Positions 30,812-39,117 of a stretch of 64,000 nucleotides of DNA are shown piece after piece. Both the position numbers and the translations under genes were made by a program. The notes under the pieces were generated by a model, which was not told the DNA's origin, did not search any database, and was given only the letters and a program-made list of their open reading frames with translations. The stretch's first letter is position 1; every line of letters begins with the position of its first letter. The DNA is from JASFBA01 sp036172265. Lineage in GTDB: Bacteria; Chloroflexota; Chloroflexia; DTKN01. The DNA lies in the NCBI GenBank assembly GCA_036172265.1, contig JASFBA010000021.1:1-64000 (forward strand). The letters run 5' to 3'.

Positions 30812-33800
30812 CTATGGGAAGGAGTAGCCCTTGAGCGTCAGCGGCAGGTAGATGACATAGGGCCAGATGACCCGGATGGCCTTCCGGACCGTCTGATGGC
30901 TGCAGGCGTTCTCCGCCGTCAGGGTCACGGCGTAGGTGTTGGAGATGGTGTAGGTATGGGTCACCACCCGGCCGGCCGCCGTCCCCCTGTCGCCAAAGGC
31001 CCAGGTGTAGGTGATCGGCTCGCTGCCCTGCTCTACGCTTCCGGTGAAGGTGATGACCTGCCACGGATGGGGCTGAGGCGGAGCGTAGGTAAAGTCCGTC
31101 CCGCTAATGGGGATGCAGGCAGTGGTTACCACCAGCGTCACCTCCACCCAGACGTGCGGCTCATCCGGGTCGTTGCTGGTCACATCCAGGGTGGTGGTGT
31201 AGGTGCCCGTGACCAGCCCGGTGGCGTCAAAGGCGACCTGCACCGTCTCCTGTCCAGAGGGCGGGATGACTCCACCGGTGGGCGTCTCGTCCAACCAGGT
31301 GACGACGGGCACCTCGGCCAGGCTCCAGTCCAGGATTTCCTCGCCCACGTTGCGGATGGTGAGGGTGCGGGTCGTCGTCCCGCCGGGGTTGAGGACGGCG
31401 CTCAGCGCCAGGGGAGATACTTCGATGTCGGGGACACCCAGGACCTCGACAGAAGTGGTGCGGGTGAAGGGGGCGTGGACGCCGTCATCAATCCAGACCA
31501 GGTTGGTGAGAACGGTGCCGGTCGGCACATCCAGGACACGGGCTTGGAAGGGCAGCGAAACCGAGGGCGAAACGCCCCCGCTCCAGAGGAGGAGGCCGTC
31601 CGTATAGACCATGCCGGGCGGTAGGGTCTCGGTGAGCACGGTCGTCTGGGTCGGCACGACGTCGGTGATGGTGACCCAGGCCTCGATCTCGCCCACGTTG
31701 ATGAGGCGGATGGTGAAGGTGAGCACCTCGCCGGGATGCACGTAGAAGCGGTCGGCCTCCTTGAGGGAAGGGGTCAGGTCTGGCTCGGGCGCCGGGCGGG
31801 TGGTGAAGGACCAGGTGTACTCGGCGCACATCGGCCAGCCCTCGGCGCTCTGGATGCCGGTGGTCAGGTGGGCAATGTAGGTAGTCCCATAGGCCAGCGG
31901 TGCCGAAGGCGTGAAGATGGCCGTATAGGTGGCCGGGTCGTAGCCTACACTGCCGGAGACCAGGCCCATCGGTCCCTCCAGGAAGAAGGTGCTCGTGTTC
32001 ACCGTGGAGGGGTTGAGGGCGATGTTGAAGGTGGCGGTGACCAGGGTGGAGATGGGCACGCCTGTCGCACCGTCGGCCGGCCCGACGCTCCGAACGGTGG
32101 GGGCGAGGGCGATGTCGGCATCGTAGCGCGGCTCAAGTTTGAAGTTGTTGTAGGTGTAGAAGAGGACGCCGCGGACGGTGTAGAGGACGTCGCCCAGTCG
32201 CGGGACGTAGGTGTACTGCCCCATATCGTCCACGCGGGCCATGACGCCGCTCGCGTCGGCGATGCCCCACTCGCCATAGCCCAGGTCCGGGTTCACCACC
32301 GTGGCGCAGCGCACCTCCACCAGGACGCTCTCCAGCGGCTCGGCCTGCTGGGGGTTGCCGGTGGTGATGGCGGCGGTGGTGGTGAGCACGGGGAACGGCG
32401 GCCACCAGTCCATCAGCACCCGGAAGTAGTCAATGTTGCCCAGTTCGGTCATGCCGTAGTATTCGGTTACCGTCCCGCCCAGGACCAGGACCTGGCTTTC
32501 CGTGACCACCCGGCCGGGGTCGTAGACGAAGAGGCCCTGCCAGGGGCCGTACTCGCCGAGGCTGCCGAGGACATAGCGCACCGGGTTGCCGGCCGAGGGA
32601 TAGGCCTGGGAATCGGCTACCACGATGCCTATCACGTAGACGTGCTCCCCTACGTGGCGCGAAGGCCAGGTGCCGGTCATCACCGAGGGGGCCTGCACTT
32701 CCCAGATCGGCATGGGGAGGTCGGTATCCCAGTAGGCATAGTTGTTGTTCGGGTCGGTGTCGTTGCTGGAGGTGATCCAGACCTGGTTGCGCACCGTCCA
32801 GGTCATGGGGTCGGTGCTCACCTGGCCGTAGACGATGAAGGAAGCGGTGGCACTGACCGTACCCAGTTCCCAGACCAGGGTGTTGGAAATGATCGTCGGC
32901 GTGACCGGAGCCGTGTCGCTTATATAGAGGACGGCAGCCGGGAGGACGTCGGTGATGACCACGTTCAGGGCCGGATCGCCCATTTGCTCGTAGGTCAGGG
33001 TGTAGGAGATTGGTCCGCCCGGCGTGCTGAAGACCGTTCCGGTTTTGGCGATGCCGATTTCGGAACCGACTACCTGGCTGACCAGAATGTCCTGGTTGTT
33101 ATTCGGGACGGTGTCCCCGGTGCAGGTCACCCCGACGGTGTTGGTCAGGAGGGTGCCAAAGGGCAGGTCGCCGACCTGGGCCTGGAGCCAGATGGTGTTG
33201 CTCATCAGGCCGGAAAGGCTGCCGCCGTCAAAGACCACCGTGGGGGTAACCTGGGTCAGGGTGATGGGGAGATAGGAAGTGAAGGTGACGAAGGCAACCC
33301 CACCGGGCAGGGTATCGGTGATGACGATGTTATAGCCGGGGCCCATGGCCTGCATCGTGTAGGAGAGGGTGTAGGTGATGAGGGAGTTGGGGGATACAAA
33401 GGCCGGCCCGGACTTGTCCACGGCGATGTCCACGGAGCAGTTCGAGCGACCTAGCGTTTCAGGGAAGTCCATCCAGGTCGTGCCGCCGCCGGAGGTGGCC
33501 CAGTCGTAGCCGTCGTGGGGGCCTTCCCCGTCGCAGACGCGCTGGAAGGTATTGTCCTCATATTCGTTGTACCATCCGATCTGGTCCACCCGGGTACGGT
33601 CGGGGAGGAAGAGGTAGCCCACGTCGAGGGAGGAAAAGTCCATGACGATGGTCCAGTCCACCGTCTCCTCCAGGACGACCCAGCCGCCGGGCGGGACAAT
33701 GGGGTGGGTAACGATGACGGCTACGGCGTCGCCGTCGGAGAGGTACCACCCATTCATGTCGATCGGGGAGTCGCCGGGGTTGTAAATTTCGACCTTGTCG

Positions 33801-34963
33801 TTGACGGCCGGCGGGTAGTTATCGAACTCGTTGAGGATGAGGGAGGTGCCCAACGACACCGGAGCGGCATCGTTGGCTGCATCGCGGGTGGATGTATTGT
33901 CCAGGTTCCAGTCGCGGGCGTGGTCGTCGGTGTCCCAGCCGTCGGGAGTACGGGCGCAGGAATAGCCAGTGGGCGGGATGGGCGCGCCGCCACGGATGCC
34001 GTAGCCGACCTGATCTACCGGCGCAGGGGCCCATGGGGCGTTCAGGGAGATCACATCGCCGTCGTTGCTCAAGTAATCGGCGCCGGTGTTGAAGGAATAG
34101 TACCCGCCCGGGGGCAGCACGGTCCCGAACGGAACGGTATAGTTCAGCGGTCCTCCTGCGCCGCCATAGTCCGACACCACGGTCCAGCCGGAGATGTCCA
34201 CCGCCTGCACCGTGGTATTGTGGAGTTCGATCCATTCCGTTCCCTTGGCCACGAACTCGTTGATAACCACGGGAGTTATCACGTGAGCCCGGATGCGGGC
34301 CCGGCCGGCATCGGCCAGGAAAAGTACCGCTTGGCCGGGGAAGGTTGTGGAGAAGGCCAGGTTATCGGTGTTGACCGAGCGGCCGCCCTCGTTGCCCTGG
34401 GGGCCGATGGCATCCCAGGTGCCGCTGCGGACGGCCTTGTAATAGTGGGTGCCGGCCGTGGGGATGGTGGTGGCGTAGCCGTAGAGGCCGCCGCCGAGGG
34501 GAGTCATCACCGTGCTGGGGTCGGAGGGGTTCCAGCCCTGCCAGTCGCCCACGGCGGTCCAGGTGGTTACGCCATCTTGGGCGTTGACGATGAGGGTGGA
34601 GGGAGACCAGCCGTCGTTGTAGGTGTTGGTGTCAAAGGTGAACTTGACCGGCTGGTTCGCATCCGCGGTCAGAATCCAGGCGTTGGAAGGCGGGTGGGGG
34701 TCGGTCCAGTTGCCGTCGTCCACCTTGAACTCGTAGCGGCCGCCGGTGGTGATGGTGATGATGACGGTGTAGATGCCGTCGTTGGCCACGTCGTCGCCGT
34801 GGGTGCCGTCGTCGTACATAAGGTCGGTACCCCAGCCGTTGAAATCGCCGCGGACGTACCAGGGCGGGCCGGCGGCCAGGGCGCGGGGAGCGGGGCCGGC
34901 CGGAAGGAAGAGGCCAGCCAGGAGCGAAAGGAGCAAAACCGAGGGAAACCATAGGCGTCTCAT
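30812..34963 (-). CDS. Large secreted multidomain protein (lamin-tail, DUF11, Ig-like, PKD) with IYLPL tail
   Basis: Product of 1383 residues with a signal peptide (FPSVLLLSLLAGLFLPAG). Approximate order: two CBM48-like modules (34-215, WYVRGDFNGWG and TAVGDWQGWNP), two lamin-tail domains (230-505, VINEFVAKGTEWIELHN and LILNEFDNYPPAVNDKVEIYN), two DUF11 repeats (508-740), an OB-fold-like segment (770-940), a SbsA/Big_5 Ig domain (945-1055), a DUF11-like module and a HYDIN-like Ig domain (1060-1290). A PKD domain (1295-1365) precedes the C-terminus VIYLPLTLKGYSFP. All modules suggest an extracellular adhesive or structural role; no catalytic domain is recognised. The tail is shared with the fragment at 45783. 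The gene has its own strong promoter and AAAGGAGG. Confidence 0.85.
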   Translation of the reverse strand: MRRLWFPSVLLLSLLAGLFLPAGPAPRALAAGPPWYVRGDFNGWGTDLMYDDGTHGDDVANDGIYTVIITITTGGRYEFKVDDGNWTDPHPPSNAWILTADANQPVKFTFDTNTYNDGWSPSTLIVNAQDGVTTWTAVGDWQGWNPSDPSTVMTPLGGGLYGYATTIPTAGTHYYKAVRSGTWDAIGPQGNEGGRSVNTDNLAFSTTFPGQAVLFLADAGRARIRAHVITPVVINEFVAKGTEWIELHNTTVQAVDISGWTVVSDYGGAGGPLNYTVPFGTVLPPGGYYSFNTGADYLSNDGDVISLNAPWAPAPVDQVGYGIRGGAPIPPTGYSCARTPDGWDTDDHARDWNLDNTSTRDAANDAAPVSLGTSLILNEFDNYPPAVNDKVEIYNPGDSPIDMNGWYLSDGDAVAVIVTHPIVPPGGWVVLEETVDWTIVMDFSSLDVGYLFLPDRTRVDQIGWYNEYEDNTFQRVCDGEGPHDGYDWATSGGGTTWMDFPETLGRSNCSVDIAVDKSGPAFVSPNSLITYTLSYTMQAMGPGYNIVITDTLPGGVAFVTFTSYLPITLTQVTPTVVFDGGSLSGLMSNTIWLQAQVGDLPFGTLLTNTVGVTCTGDTVPNNNQDILVSQVVGSEIGIAKTGTVFSTPGGPISYTLTYEQMGDPALNVVITDVLPAAVLYISDTAPVTPTIISNTLVWELGTVSATASFIVYGQVSTDPMTWTVRNQVWITSSNDTDPNNNYAYWDTDLPMPIWEVQAPSVMTGTWPSRHVGEHVYVIGIVVADSQAYPSAGNPVRYVLGSLGEYGPWQGLFVYDPGRVVTESQVLVLGGTVTEYYGMTELGNIDYFRVLMDWWPPFPVLTTTAAITTGNPQQAEPLESVLVEVRCATVVNPDLGYGEWGIADASGVMARVDDMGQYTYVPRLGDVLYTVRGVLFYTYNNFKLEPRYDADIALAPTVRSVGPADGATGVPISTLVTATFNIALNPSTVNTSTFFLEGPMGLVSGSVGYDPATYTAIFTPSAPLAYGTTYIAHLTTGIQSAEGWPMCAEYTWSFTTRPAPEPDLTPSLKEADRFYVHPGEVLTFTIRLINVGEIEAWVTITDVVPTQTTVLTETLPPGMVYTDGLLLWSGGVSPSVSLPFQARVLDVPTGTVLTNLVWIDDGVHAPFTRTTSVEVLGVPDIEVSPLALSAVLNPGGTTTRTLTIRNVGEEILDWSLAEVPVVTWLDETPTGGVIPPSGQETVQVAFDATGLVTGTYTTTLDVTSNDPDEPHVWVEVTLVVTTACIPISGTDFTYAPPQPHPWQVITFTGSVEQGSEPITYTWAFGDRGTAAGRVVTHTYTISNTYAVTLTAENACSHQTVRKAIRVIWPYVIYLPLTLKGYSFP

Positions 34964-35000
34964 GGGATTTCCTCCTTTTCTTTCAGAAACGGCAGGCCGG

Positions 35001-35032
35001 GGAGGAGGACAATTACAAGCAGTTCACCTCCT
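35001..35032 (-). promoter_or_regulatory. Extra SD-like site in the leader of the secreted-protein gene
   Basis: On the minus strand AAAGGAGGTGA (near 35032) lies about 65 nt upstream of the real start, followed at once by TTG-TAA and then CCTCCTCC (35008-35001), which can pair with it. It may be a leader mini-ORF or a ribosome standby site; the effect is unknown. Confidence 0.35.
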
Positions 35033-35092
35033 TTCAGCGACTCATGCGCCACTTAAAGGGCTTGACAGCCGTTTTTGGGGAAACCTGTTTTT

Positions 35093-35121
35093 ATTATACA
35101 ATTGCTGGATAAACTTGTCAA
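35093..35121 (-). promoter_or_regulatory. Promoter of the 1383-residue secreted-protein gene
   Basis: On the minus strand TTGACA (35121-35116), a 17-bp spacer and TATAAT (35098-35093): consensus at all twelve positions. Confidence 0.92.
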
Positions 35122-35134
35122 GCGCAATCGCCGT

Positions 35135-35163
35135 TTGCGCCCCGCTCCTCTTTCTGTTATAAT
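35135..35163 (+). promoter_or_regulatory. tig-clpP promoter
   Basis: TTGCGC (35135-35140), a 17-bp spacer and TATAAT (35158-35163). It is divergent from the preceding promoter with the -35 boxes only 13 bp apart, so polymerase binding at the two may interfere. Confidence 0.82.
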
Positions 35164-35193
35164 CATACCCAGAATACCGAAAGCGAGGAGAAA

Positions 35194-36513
35194 ATGAAAT
35201 ATACCATCGAGCGGCTGCCCGGAAGTCGGGTGGCCATAGAGGTCGAGATCGAGGCGGAACAGGTGGAAAAGGCCCTCAACCGGGCGGTCCAGCGCCTTTC
35301 CCGCCGATACCGCATCCCCGGCTTCCGGCCGGGGCGGGCTCCGCGTTATATCATCGAGGCCCGGCTGGGTCGTGGTGCCCTTTACGAGGAAGCGGCCCAG
35401 GAACTGATCCAGCAGGCCTATCAGGAGATCTTGCAAAAGGGCGAATTTGAGCCGGTACATCAGGCCGAACTGGAAACCCTCCAACTGGAGCCTTTCTCCT
35501 TCCGTCTGGTGGTCCCGGTGCGGCCCTCTGTCCGGTTGGGCGACTACCGCTCCCTGCGCTTCCCTATGGAAGTGCCGGAGGTCGGCGATACGGACGTGGA
35601 GCGGGTTCTGGAGCGCCTCCAGGCCCAGCAAACGATCTGGAAGGTGCCGGAGCCGGCCCGTCCGGCCCGCCTGGGCGACCGCCTGACGGTGGAACTGGTC
35701 GGGAGAATCGGCGAACGCGAATTCGAGCGCCACTCCCCGGTGGAACTGACCCTCGGCGACCCGAACCTCCTCCCCGGCTTCGAAGCCCTGGTCGGCGCGG
35801 AGGTCGGCCAGACGGTGGAGTTTCAGACCGCCCTGCCGGAGGATCTGGAGGATAAGGAACTGGCCGGCCAGACCGCCACCTATACCGTCACCATCCAGGC
35901 CATCCACGAGCCGGAAGTTCCACCGCTGGACGACGAACTGGCCCGTTTCTTCGGCCATGAAACACTTTCTGCGCTGCGTGCCCACATCCGCCGTGAACTG
36001 GAGGAGCAGGCCCAAAAGGGGGCCCGCGAACGCGTCCTGGCCCAGATGCTCCGGGAGATGGTCAAAGGGGCCACGGTGGATATGCCCCAGGCGCTGGTGG
36101 AAGAAGTGGCCCGTTCGCTCTACCGGGACCGGGAAAAGCAATTGCGCGGCTTGAAAGTCTCCATGGCCCAGTATCTCCAGTGGGCCGGCAAGGAGGAGGG
36201 GGAACTGCTGGAGGAACTGCGAGAGGTGGCGGAAGAACGGCTACGCAGCCATCTGGTGCTGCAGGAGTTTATCCGCGCCGAGGGGTTAGAGGGCGAAGGG
36301 GAGGCGCTTCAAAAGATGGTCGAGGAGCGGCTTCTGGCCATCGCCCGCGGGGAGGTGGAGGGGATGAACGTTTCAGAACCTTCCTCCGGGCCGGCCCTGA
36401 CCGAGGAAACGACCCCATTCCAAGGTGTCGCCGAGGAGACGCCAGCCGAAGTTTCGGAACCCCCCTCCGAAGCCGTTCCGGAGCCGAAAAGCGAGGTGAG
36501 CACGGATGATTAG
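35194..36513 (+). CDS. tig: Trigger factor
   Basis: The 439-residue chaperone has the ribosome-binding N-domain (KALNRAVQRLSRRYRIPGFRPGRAPRYIIEARLG, including the GFRxGxAP signature). A PPIase domain follows (LGDRLTVELVGRIGEREFE ... LLPGFEALVGAEVGQTVEF), then an alpha-helical C-domain. The last 60 residues form a low-complexity acidic tail rich in Pro, Ser and Glu. It binds nascent chains at L23. The stop overlaps the clpP start by 8 bp, giving the common tig-clpP-clpX order. Confidence 0.96.
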   Translation: MKYTIERLPGSRVAIEVEIEAEQVEKALNRAVQRLSRRYRIPGFRPGRAPRYIIEARLGRGALYEEAAQELIQQAYQEILQKGEFEPVHQAELETLQLEPFSFRLVVPVRPSVRLGDYRSLRFPMEVPEVGDTDVERVLERLQAQQTIWKVPEPARPARLGDRLTVELVGRIGEREFERHSPVELTLGDPNLLPGFEALVGAEVGQTVEFQTALPEDLEDKELAGQTATYTVTIQAIHEPEVPPLDDELARFFGHETLSALRAHIRRELEEQAQKGARERVLAQMLREMVKGATVDMPQALVEEVARSLYRDREKQLRGLKVSMAQYLQWAGKEEGELLEELREVAEERLRSHLVLQEFIRAEGLEGEGEALQKMVEERLLAIARGEVEGMNVSEPSSGPALTEETTPFQGVAEETPAEVSEPPSEAVPEPKSEVSTDD

Positions 36514-37099
36514 CCTGATTCCTATGGTCATCGAAAGCACCAGCCGCGGAGAACGCGCCTTTGACATCTACTCCCGCCTGCTCAAGGAACGCATCATCTT
36601 CCTAGGCACTCCCATAGACGACCAGGTGGCCAACCTGGTCGTGGCCCAACTCCTTTTCCTGGAGCACGAGGACCCCGAACGGGACATCTACCTCTACATC
36701 AACTGTCCGGGCGGAGTCATCACCGCCGGCCTGGCCATCTACGACACCATCCAGTGGGTGCGGCCGGACATCTCCACCATCTGCATCGGCCTGGCTGCCA
36801 GCATGGGAACGGTCCTCCTGGCCGGTGGAACCCCGGGCAAGCGCTATGCCCTTCCCAACGCCACCATCCATATCCATCAGCCGATGGGCGGGGTCACCGG
36901 GCAGGCCATTGATATGGAGATTCAGGCCCGCGAGATTATGCGCCTGCGCAACCTTCTGAACCGCATCCTGGTCAAGCACACCGGCCAGCCGGAGGAGCGC
37001 ATCGCCCAGGATACCGACCGCAACTTCTATATGACCGCGGAGCAGGCCCAGGAGTACGGCATCATTGATGAGATTCTCTTCCCCCGGCAAGGGCAGTGA
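36506..37099 (+). CDS. clpP: ATP-dependent Clp protease proteolytic subunit
   Basis: The 197-residue serine protease has its nucleophile Ser99 in GLAASMGTVLLAGG, catalytic His124 in IHIHQPMGG and the Asp of QDTDRNFYMT. FLGTPIDDQVANLVVAQLLFLE and the oligomer handle helix are normal. Fourteen subunits form the chamber fed by ClpX. The start overlaps the end of tig; an alternative ATG six codons on (MVIESTSRGE) matches common ClpP N-termini and may be the one used. Confidence 0.97.
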   Translation: MISLIPMVIESTSRGERAFDIYSRLLKERIIFLGTPIDDQVANLVVAQLLFLEHEDPERDIYLYINCPGGVITAGLAIYDTIQWVRPDISTICIGLAASMGTVLLAGGTPGKRYALPNATIHIHQPMGGVTGQAIDMEIQAREIMRLRNLLNRILVKHTGQPEERIAQDTDRNFYMTAEQAQEYGIIDEILFPRQGQ

Positions 37100-37136
37100 G
37101 GCAAGGTATGGGGCTTAGGGCCCAGGGTTTGGGGCA

Positions 37137-38393
37137 ATGTCGGAAAACGGATATCGCTGTTCTTTCTGCGACAAGGGTCAGGGGGAGGTGGAACGCCTTA
37201 TCGCCGGCCCGCGGGGCGTCTTTATCTGCGACGAGTGTGTAAGTCTCTGTAGCGAGATCATCGCCGAGGAGCGGGCCCAGAAAAAGCCCCCGGCCGGCTT
37301 CCACCTGAAGGAAGTTCCTCCCCCCCGGCGCATCCGTGAACTCCTGGACGAATACGTCGTCGGCCAGGAGCGGGCCAAGAAGGTGCTCTCTGTAGCCGTC
37401 TATAACCACTACAAGCGCATCCTGGCCGGGGCCCGGGTGGACGGTGTCGAACTGCAGAAGAGCAACATCCTCCTCATCGGCCCGACCGGCTGCGGCAAGA
37501 CGCTCCTGGCCCAGACCTTGGCCCGCATCCTCGACGTGCCCTTTTCCATCTCCGACGCCACTGCCCTTACCGAGGCCGGCTACGTCGGCGAAGACGTAGA
37601 GATGATCCTCCTGCGCCTCCTCCAGGCCGCCGATTTCGACCTGGAGCGGGCGCAGTATGGCATCGTCTACATCGACGAAATTGACAAGATCGCCCGCAAG
37701 TCCGGCGATAACCCCTCTATCACCCGCGACGTCTCCGGCGAAGGGGTGCAGCAGGGCCTTCTGAAGATTATCGAGGGCGGCATCGTCAACGTTCCCCCCG
37801 TGCCCGGCCGCAAGCACCCGCAGCAGGAGTTCATCCAGATGGATACGACCAACATCCTCTTTATCTGCGGCGGGGCCTTTGTTTCGCTGGACGAGATCAT
37901 TGCCGAGCGCGTTGGGGGGAAACATGCCATCGGCTTCCGGCGGGCCCAGACCCGGGAGGAACGGGAAGCGGCCTCCGCCCAACTTCTCCATCAGGTTATT
38001 CCCGACGACCTGCTCAAGTTCGGCCTGATTCCCGAATTCATCGGCCGGCTGCCGGTCATCGCCACCCTGGACCCGCTGGACAAGGACACCCTTATCCGCG
38101 TCCTGACCGAACCGAAGAACGCCCTGGTCAAGCAGTACCAGAAGATGCTCGCCCTGGACCACGTGGACCTGGTCTTTACTCCCGATGCCCTGGAGGCGGC
38201 GGCCGAACTGGCCCTGCAGCGCAAGACCGGAGCCCGGGGGTTGCGCACCGCCCTGGAGGGCGTCCTGCTGGACGTGATGTACGAGATTCCTTCCCTTCCC
38301 CACGTCCGCCGTTGCATCATCAATGCCGAGGCCATCCGCGGCCAGGCCCGGCCGATCCTCCTCCCCTCTGCCGGGGAAGCCAAGGCCGGATGA
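37137..38393 (+). CDS. clpX: ATP-dependent Clp protease ATPase subunit ClpX
   Basis: The 418-residue unfoldase begins with a zinc domain (Cys8, Cys11, Cys31, Cys34). Walker A is LIGPTGCGKTLLAQTLA, Walker B is IVYIDEIDKIARK, and the sensor and arginine-finger regions are ITRDVSGEGVQQGLLKIIEG and KFGLIPEFIGRLPVIATL. It unfolds tagged proteins and feeds ClpP. No clear ribosome-binding site precedes the ATG; the 37-bp gap after clpP suggests read-through transcription. Confidence 0.97.
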   Translation: MSENGYRCSFCDKGQGEVERLIAGPRGVFICDECVSLCSEIIAEERAQKKPPAGFHLKEVPPPRRIRELLDEYVVGQERAKKVLSVAVYNHYKRILAGARVDGVELQKSNILLIGPTGCGKTLLAQTLARILDVPFSISDATALTEAGYVGEDVEMILLRLLQAADFDLERAQYGIVYIDEIDKIARKSGDNPSITRDVSGEGVQQGLLKIIEGGIVNVPPVPGRKHPQQEFIQMDTTNILFICGGAFVSLDEIIAERVGGKHAIGFRRAQTREEREAASAQLLHQVIPDDLLKFGLIPEFIGRLPVIATLDPLDKDTLIRVLTEPKNALVKQYQKMLALDHVDLVFTPDALEAAAELALQRKTGARGLRTALEGVLLDVMYEIPSLPHVRRCIINAEAIRGQARPILLPSAGEAKAG

Positions 38394-38412
38394 GGAATTG
38401 CTGGAGGAAGGC

Positions 38413-39117
38413 GTGGAACGGTACCGTATCCTGATCGCCGACGATGACCCCGACATCCGTCGGGTATTGGAAGCCAGCCTGGAGGGCCTCGCCGGCGCCT
38501 CCTACGAGGTGACCTTTGCCCAGGACGGACTGGAGGCCGTCCGTCGTTTCCGGGAGGAACATTTTGACCTGGTCATCCTGGATGTCATCATGCCCTACAT
38601 CGACGGCTTCACCGCCTGTCGCACCATCCGCCAGGAGTCGGATGTTCCCATCATCATCCTGACCTGCCGGGACGGCCCCGAGGATCTCGTTCAGGGCTTC
38701 AGACTGGGGGCCGACGATTACGTGGTCAAGCCGTTCCGTATCAGCGAACTGACTGCCCGGGTGGAGGCCGTGTTGCGCCGGGCCGGCCGGCTGTCGTTCC
38801 GCCGCACCCAAGCCGCCCACGTCGGGGAACTTGAGGTCGATCCCCTCCGCCATCGGGCCACCATACGCGGCCAGGAAGTCCAGTTGACCCCGATGGAGTT
38901 TGAACTCCTCTATTTCCTGGCTTCTCACGCCGGGCAGGTCTTTGACCGGGCCACCCTCTTCCGCCAGGTCTGGGGACGGGAGTACGAATACGGCCGCGAG
39001 ACCAACCTCATCGATGTCTGTGTGCGCCGTCTGCGGGAAAAGATCGAGCGCGATCCTTCTCATCCCGAATATCTTCGGACCGTCCGCGGGGTGGGCTATA
39101 AGATCGAGGCGCCCTAA
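38413..39117 (+). CDS. OmpR/PhoB-family response regulator
   Basis: The 234-residue protein starts at GTG (38413), five bases after GGAGG. The receiver domain has the acidic pocket ADDDPD, phospho-acceptor Asp57 in VILDVIMPYIDGF, the conserved Thr in ILTCRDG and Lys106 in DDYVVKPF. The C-terminal winged helix carries LTPMEFELLYFLASHAGQVF and TNLIDVCVRRLREKIE...VRGVGYKIE. It should bind DNA on phosphorylation. It is an orphan: no histidine kinase is adjacent, and the one in the window (16685) has a damaged ATP site. Its stop abuts the smc GTG. Confidence 0.94.
   Translation: MERYRILIADDDPDIRRVLEASLEGLAGASYEVTFAQDGLEAVRRFREEHFDLVILDVIMPYIDGFTACRTIRQESDVPIIILTCRDGPEDLVQGFRLGADDYVVKPFRISELTARVEAVLRRAGRLSFRRTQAAHVGELEVDPLRHRATIRGQEVQLTPMEFELLYFLASHAGQVFDRATLFRQVWGREYEYGRETNLIDVCVRRLREKIERDPSHPEYLRTVRGVGYKIEAP

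Noticed and set aside
31736..33454. 572-codon open frame antisense to the large secreted protein, and a 479-codon one at 33515-34954
   Set aside because: Gly/Val-rich shadows of the repeat-rich minus-strand gene without start signals.
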